Origin: Euphorbia lathyris
Lineage: Eukaryota; Streptophyta; Magnoliopsida; Malpighiales; Euphorbiaceae
Length of the DNA stretch: 64,000 nt
NCBI RefSeq assembly: GCF_963576675.1
Contig: NC_088910.1
Coordinates: 26,104,531 to 26,168,530 of the forward strand
Direction of reading: 5' to 3'
Positions 58,236-64,000 of the stretch are shown here, in pieces. The notes below the pieces were generated by a model. The model had not been told where the DNA came from, searched no databases, and saw only the letters and a list, made by a program, of their open reading frames with translations. How positions within the stretch are numbered: the first letter of the stretch is position 1; every line of letters begins with the position of its first letter. The position numbers and the translations under genes were made by a program.

Positions 58236-60733
58236 CTAGTCGAAAACCCGTGCGATGCACGGGATATGAAACTTTTATAAAATTTAGATAAATAAATAAA
58301 TTGATATATTTACTTTTAAGTAATTTTATATCATGCTATGCAATTTTTTTATATTATGTATATTTGAAATTAATATATATTTTTTTTATTGATAATTCAA
58401 ATTAAATTAAATTAATTTTGAAAATAATTCATTAATTTTTTTTATAGAATTTTAATTAAAGGTGAATGATTTATTTATTTTTACAAAATTCAATGATTTG
58501 TACTTTTTAATAATTTTAATACATTTTCATATTTTTTTATAACTGGAATTCTGTGAAACAGTGATAATAAAATAGGAAATTAATTAATAAGAATATAAGA
58601 ATATAATAAAAAACTAAAAATTGAATTAAACTACAACTACAATTAAATATTATATCTATGATACAAACGAATTATAATCTATGTTAAAATGAAGCAACGT
58701 CAATATATTATGCTATAAACTATTATAATCAATACTTTTCTAATGTTCCACATGAAGAAACTTTATCAATTCAATATGTTACATAAAAAAAAATTCATAA
58801 GAATTAGTCATAAATTCATCTTGATAATAATCATTTTGCTTGATGGAATTTCATGATAACCAAGTATTTGAATTCAATTATTCATTATGCTACAATAACC
58901 CAATATATCCAATTGAATCGGTTTAAGGTGATGATTTCTCCTATTTTCATCTCATAATATCTCATCAAGACATTCAATCAATTTGTTCTTCATTCTTTCA
59001 TTGTATAGAATATCAGTCACGCTCACAGATATCACTTATTTGACTTCATTAATATTTTCTAATAATTATATATTCTTTAATTTCGCAAGTAAGAAAAACA
59101 AACAAAAGAATAGAAAAAAAAAATGAAGGGACAAAAAAGATAATTAGGAGAGAAGTATATTCCTCTCGTTTTTTTCGAAGATAAGAGAATGTCAAGATAT
59201 AAACATATAAAGATAAGAGTGGAAATATTTTTTTCCCATTAATTAAACTTTTTATTTTTTCTTAATGAAGTATTAAGCCCATAAATTAATTTTAGTTAAA
59301 TAGAATTAAATTACAATTATAACCACTCAGTACAAAAGAAAACGTTTTATAACTAATATGTGAAATTAATTCTATTAATTATAATCATTATGCTCAACAT
59401 TTGAGAATTTGAAGAGATTCAAATAATAATATTTTTTAATTAATATTTCTAACAACTTGTACTATGATCATGTTTCATTTTCATCTGTTAAAACTCTTGA
59501 AATACTAACAATTTTGTACAAACCACAATATAATAGTTAAAAATTACATAAGCTAATGTTGCAAAAGTAATTATCTCAATATCCCATAATTAATGTTTAT
59601 TTTTATGATTTTGAGCATCAAAATTTATTTTTATTTACCTTCATTTTAAATTCGTATCTAGCACAATCCAAATTCTTCAAGAATAAACATTTTATCAAGT
59701 GTATTAGACACTTACAATCTCTTTGTCTAGAGAACTGAGAAAAAATAACTTCTTGATAATAATAATAATAATAATAATAATGGTATAACATAATTTATAA
59801 TTGAAATAAACTTCATTGTAAATATAATATTTCAATACCTCTTTAATATTTTCTTCAATATGTCTCCAACTTCAATGAACAACTATTATGTGAAACTTTA
59901 TATCTATTTTTACCAAAATGCATAAAAATAATAAAAAAAATATAATCCATATCAGTTAGATAAACTTAAACTAAAAAAATGATTGGATTTCAACAGGTTC
60001 CGAATTAGAAAAATTAATCTAACTTCAATTAAAGCTAACAATTGAGTTCATATAAAGCCGAAAATCTAAATTTTAGTTAGAGTTAACAATCGAAACGATA
60101 ACACCTAGCAACATATACTAAAAAAGAATGCAAATATATAAAATCTTTATTTTAATCTTTTTGAAAAAAAGACAAATAAAAAAGAAAACATGGATAAGGT
60201 AGCGAGAGGTACGGAACCTGGATAACAACATAAATGGAATTTCATTTCTGAAAGATGAAACTATAACAAATAAAAAAGAAAACATGGATAAGGTAGCGAG
60301 AGGTATAGAACCTAGATAACGACAGAAATGGATCTGAAAGATGAAAAATAAAAATAAAATAACACAATTGAGAACAAAATAACTACAACATATGAAAAAA
60401 AACGAATCATTACCTTCAGAAATATAATACTATATATCATGGCCAATGAATATAATGGTGGGATACTGTCTATCATGCTTTATATAGAAGTTTATTTGTG
60501 ACTTTTGGATTTCCTTTGCTTTACGTTTTTTCATCTTCCTGTAACTCTTACTGCCTTTTATTATTTTAATTAATAGGCTAGTAATTATTTAATATATTAT
60601 AAATATAAATTTTTTATTTTTAATTAATTAAATCTTTTTATTTTGATTTTTACTTCATTGACAACTCATCAAAAAGATCTTTAAAATACTTTTCCCCATT
60701 TCTCTCTGCTTCCGCTATTATATATAGTATAGA
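58236..60733 (-). mobile_element. Non-autonomous Helitron, copy 2 (inverted)
   Basis: Read on the - strand it starts TCTATACTATATATAATAGC at 60733 (preceded by A). It ends CCCGTGCATCGCACGGGTTT then TCGACTAG at 58236 (followed by T). It is the same family and the same ends as 603-3622, in opposite orientation ~55 kb away. The interior aligns over most of its length, including the (TAA)n tract at 59754-59780 and the CATTTGAGAATTTGAAGAG block. Confidence 0.82.
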
Positions 60734-60882
60734 TATGCTTAATACAATACCAGTCCTTAACTTGACTATAAAAATTAATTCAACTTCTGAATTTTAAGAA
60801 TATCTTTCTTTTTTTCTAAAAAATAAATATCTTATTACAAACCGAACTTATATAAAATGTCTTATTAAATATCTCGTAACAT

Positions 60883-61216
60883 CTGCCTTACGGACAAACA
60901 TTGACGGAATGAATTTCGTGGTCTCCCACATTTATAGAGAGGGCAATAGAGTGACGGATAGCCTTGCAAGCTTTGGTCGTACGAGTCAGACATCAAGATG
61001 GTGGAATACAGCTCCAAGCTTTTGTTCATGTTTTATTAATGATAATTCAATTGGCCGGTTGGTTTATCGTTTTTGCTAATTTTTAGATACTCTGTATGAA
61101 TTTTTTTGCTCTTCTTTAATAAATTTGGATCAGGAGTGGTGGTTTGTTCGGGGGTGCCAACATAGTTGGATTGTCCGTCTCCACTTCATTCTCCTCCTCG
61201 CCTTTAATTAAAAAAA
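60883..61216 (+). pseudogene. Truncated L1-type LINE tail (RNase H end)
   Basis: A 334-base insert flanked by the perfect 14-bp duplication ATATCTCGTAACAT (60869-60882 and 61217-61230) and ending in an A-run. Its frame reads VSHIYREGNRVTDSLASFGR, the end of a plant LINE RNase H domain, followed by a 3' untranslated stretch. Severely 5' truncated. Confidence 0.88.
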
Positions 61217-61230
61217 ATATCTCGTAACAT

Positions 61231-61770
61231 AACAAAATTTGATAAGTTAAATTATTGTTTCACTTTAAACAAATTTAGAATACTATAGTAGATCATTATT
61301 AATAAGCTACTAAGATTTTTCTAAATTTATGGGCCAATAAGTTTTGTTTTTTTTTTTGCTAAGTTCAGCACCATAGATGAATTCAGCCATATTTAGATAC
61401 ATTTACATCTAAAAGGTGTCTAACGTGACTCGAACTGAACAATCGAACCATATATAAAACTAACATTGTTTAATGCCATTAGTACAACATGGCAATAAGT
61501 TATGTATTAAAAAAGAAAAAGTGGCCTATCATTTGTTCGGGCCACATGCATTAGCACGAATATCAATGATGATCAGTGGCCTATACATTTTGACCAATTC
61601 ATCACAGCCGTCCGATTCATTTTTATGCTTCATTTTATGGCAATGGTGGTGGCCATATAGAATACTATTTCATTGAATAATTAACTCTCTGTTTTCCATT
61701 AAAAAAAAGTCTCTTTTGAAAAAAAAAGTCCATTCTTAAATTCAATTTTATTATATTATGAGATATAATA
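61231..61770. other. Region without a recognised gene
   Basis: AT-rich. The 67-residue ORF at 61473-61676 has no recognisable motif and unremarkable composition; I do not call it. Confidence 0.5.
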
Positions 61771-61774
61771 TAAA

Positions 61775-64000
61775 ATGGTTAAGTGTCAAATTTAACTCTA
61801 ACATTCCAAGCGAAGCGTAGATTTAACATTAATATATGAAACAATACAATTTAAACCGTAATATTTTAAAAAGCGATTAATTTTAATCATACGTTATCGA
61901 AAATTTGAAAATACCGATTTGACGGTTGTCAGATCGGACCTTCCAAACAAGTTTATCGATAAATTGAAGCAATTTTGTTTATTGTTCGTTTTTTGTAACT
62001 ATATTAACAACACAATTAATATTTTAGAGAGTTTGGCAAAAGAAATTGTGATCGACTTATATGTAGCAGATTTAGTTTTTAGCATTTTAAGATTTTTTTT
62101 TGTAATTTTATGAGTAATACTGTCGCACCCGACCCTAAACGACCTCAATCGGCATCGAGCGTGAAATAGAAAGATCATTACCAAAGTTCTAACCATAATT
62201 CTAACAATAAGCAGCCAACTTCCAAACCTCGCCTAAACGGTCGGTAACCTTCTCTATATCCTATACTTTCTCACCTAAAAACAGTAAAACATTTAAAAAC
62301 GTGAGACAAAAATCTCAGTAAGAACCTATCATCTATAAAAACCAACTTTATTTAACACAACTACATATATACATTTATAAAGGGATTTAATCCAAACCTT
62401 ATAAAATATACTCAAAACTTAAGTTCATAAGATAGTCAAAGTAGTAAACCAAAACCATAAAAATATATAATCTTGTATTCATTCTTGAGTTCAAAACCTT
62501 ATAAAATATTGTAATCAAATAAGTGTTTTATCAAACCAACTCGTATTTAATCAAACGTAAAACCTTATATCAAAATCAATCATAACCGAAAACATAATCC
62601 AAATGAACGTAAAACATTAAATCCATCATCGAGTTTCTCCCCTTAAGTATCAATCCATAACCACATATACAGTCGAGACGTCTCTTAACATTGTCTATCC
62701 CATATGGTCTTACCCAACACTTCGCTGCCATACCCAATAGGTCTTCACGCTGTGTACACAGGCCATGTCCCTCACTGAACATGGTCTTTAAATATAAAAC
62801 CACCGATCCGGATAACTCTCGATGGATATAAAATCATAAAATCATAACGTGCTCAAATTTCCTTTCACAATCAAATTGCAAACTATTTCATAATCATAAA
62901 TCATTTGACTTCAATTAGCCCTTTAATCATATTTGGACTTCAATCCAAAATAATAATAACCGCAACAGATTTCTTAATCCAAAAACAATTCGTAAGAAAT
63001 CATCAAATTCATTTTGTTCAATATAGATATATATTGAAACCAAAAACATATATGTATATATGTAAATCAACCAAATTAAACCTTAAATCAACATAATCAA
63101 GTAAAATCTGAAATTCACATAGAAGCATAATCAATAGCTTCATTTGAACCGTAATTTCACAATAAAAAGCAAAATCAGAAAAAACCCTAATTTTACAAAA
63201 TTCCCACATAACCCTAAAATATCAATTTCTGAAACTTCTTTGATTATATATATATCTGTATACATAAAACTCAAAATATAGTTGATAGGTACTTACCTTG
63301 GCTATTAATTGAAAACCACAAACCCGTTCAATTCGCCTCTAAACTCTGTCTAAGCCATTTCCCTCCAAACACTGCCGAAACTCAAAAACTCTTCGGCTAG
63401 GACTTAGATCTATATATAAGGATACTATGTTTTAAATTTCGAGTGATTCGAACGATCGAATATACGTAAATCAAAAAAACGGTGGAGAAACGGTCGAAAA
63501 CGATAATGATACAGAAGAAAAAGGAAAGGAAGACGAAAAAGAAAAAAAAGAAAAAGAAATCTGATAATCATCCTATCTCTCCCCACCTCTTCACATATAT
63601 ATATATCCATATTGGTGAATATCCAGTTTGATCCTCCATCTTTATATAATCTTTTAATTACACATAAAACCATCAAATTATTCCCAAACTTTTCCTAAAA
63701 CACCAAATAAAAATCACCCACCTAATAATTATCATATATACTAATATAAAAATATAAATTCTAGAAATTTAGTCACGGATGTGACAAATACACTAAATAT
63801 CTTAGACATAATTGATATTTGGAAAGTCTGAGGTGACAGTTAAATACCAATCAAACAATTTTTTCTAATTTTTGATACCGTATGGCAAAAGTTGATCTTA
63901 CTTGAAAATATTAAGATAAAATTTATATCATTTTATACGTTAAAACTAAATCTACACTTTCTTTAAAACGTTAGGATTCAATTTGGTCTTTATCCTAAAA
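61775..64000. mobile_element. Long-TIR miniature element, copy 2, split by a solo LTR
   Basis: The left arm (from about 61775: GTGTCAAATTTAACTCTAAC, GTAGATTTAAC) matches the complement of the right arm (up to the window end: AAATTGAATCCTAACG, GTGTAGATTTAG) over more than 100 bases with mismatches. The interior continues from 62120 to 63792 if the solo LTR is ignored (GATATTTGGAAAGTCTGAGG matches the same point of copy 1 at about 6005). The right end may be cut by the window. Mutator-like by TIR length; the target duplication was not found. Confidence 0.6.
62121..63786. mobile_element. 1.67 kb solo LTR with 5-bp target duplication
   Basis: It begins TGTCGCACCCGACCC and ends CACGGATGTGACA, and is flanked by AATAC on both sides (62116-62120 and 63787-63791). 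There is no internal retroelement sequence on either side, so it is a solo LTR left after LTR-LTR recombination. Its two ends match the 121-bp element inside the LINE at 6603-6723. ORFs inside (62576-62803, 63425-63676) show no family resemblance. Confidence 0.82.

Noticed and set aside
61473..61676. 67-residue ORF with a Trp-rich end
   Set aside because: No start context, no homology recognised and no neighbouring exon; likely chance.

Overview
This window is plant nuclear DNA, most likely from a eudicot. It is AT-rich and has intron-bearing genes with GT-AG junctions and plant-type coactivator and F-box proteins. It also carries a plastid ycf3 fragment and a dense nest of plant transposable elements: Helitrons, Ty3/gypsy and copia LTRs, L1- and RTE-type LINEs, hAT, Mutator-like and Harbinger-like miniature elements. 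I cannot name the species.

Only two host genes are supported. An F-box protein gene on the + strand (5 coding exons, 8432-11787, 387 codons in frame) resembles the Arabidopsis At4g00755 type. It converges on a SEUSS-LIKE transcriptional adaptor gene on the - strand (9 coding exons, 19370-12815, 853 codons in frame, SLK1/SLK2 type with the Ldb1-like LIM-binding region). The gene ends lie about 1 kb apart. The SEUSS-LIKE introns have absorbed a Mutator-type MITE, a 5'-truncated RTE LINE and a Harbinger-type MITE, each with a clear target duplication, while the reading frame across all exons is preserved.

Layout. 1-7.9 kb: SINE-like fragment, a ~3 kb non-autonomous Helitron, a MITE carrying plastid ycf3 sequence, and an L1-type LINE 3' end split by a 121-bp mini-LTR. 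7.9-20.6 kb: the two genes. 21.2-40.1 kb: a ~1.07 kb terminal-inverted-repeat element (8-bp duplication) that was itself entered by a 17.8 kb LARD-like LTR retrotransposon (5-bp duplication GCCGC). The LARD runs on the - strand, has no polymerase gene, and contains a gag-tail ORF, a 39/44-bp tandem array, a ~350-bp duplication and nearly 5 kb of degenerate repeats. 40.1-42.2 kb: a cluster of hAT- and Harbinger-type miniature elements. 42.2-56.5 kb: a decayed Athila-like Ty3/gypsy element on the - strand with gag, protease, RT, RNase H and integrase, plus two divergent paralogous accessory ORFs in the env position. 56.5-57.8 kb: a copia-type LTR. 58.2-60.7 kb: a second Helitron of the same family, inverted. 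60.9-64 kb: a LINE tail and a second MITE copy split by a 1.67 kb solo LTR.

The most unusual signal is that three unrelated elements carry arrays of GC-rich perfect or near-perfect palindromes with conserved arms and variable centres. In the LARD the array sits directly upstream of the LTR TATA box and has nine units in one LTR but one in the other. In the gypsy element the palindrome pair occurs in both LTRs and again upstream of each accessory ORF. Intron boundaries were assigned by hand from splice consensus and frame continuity; similarity statements are by eye.
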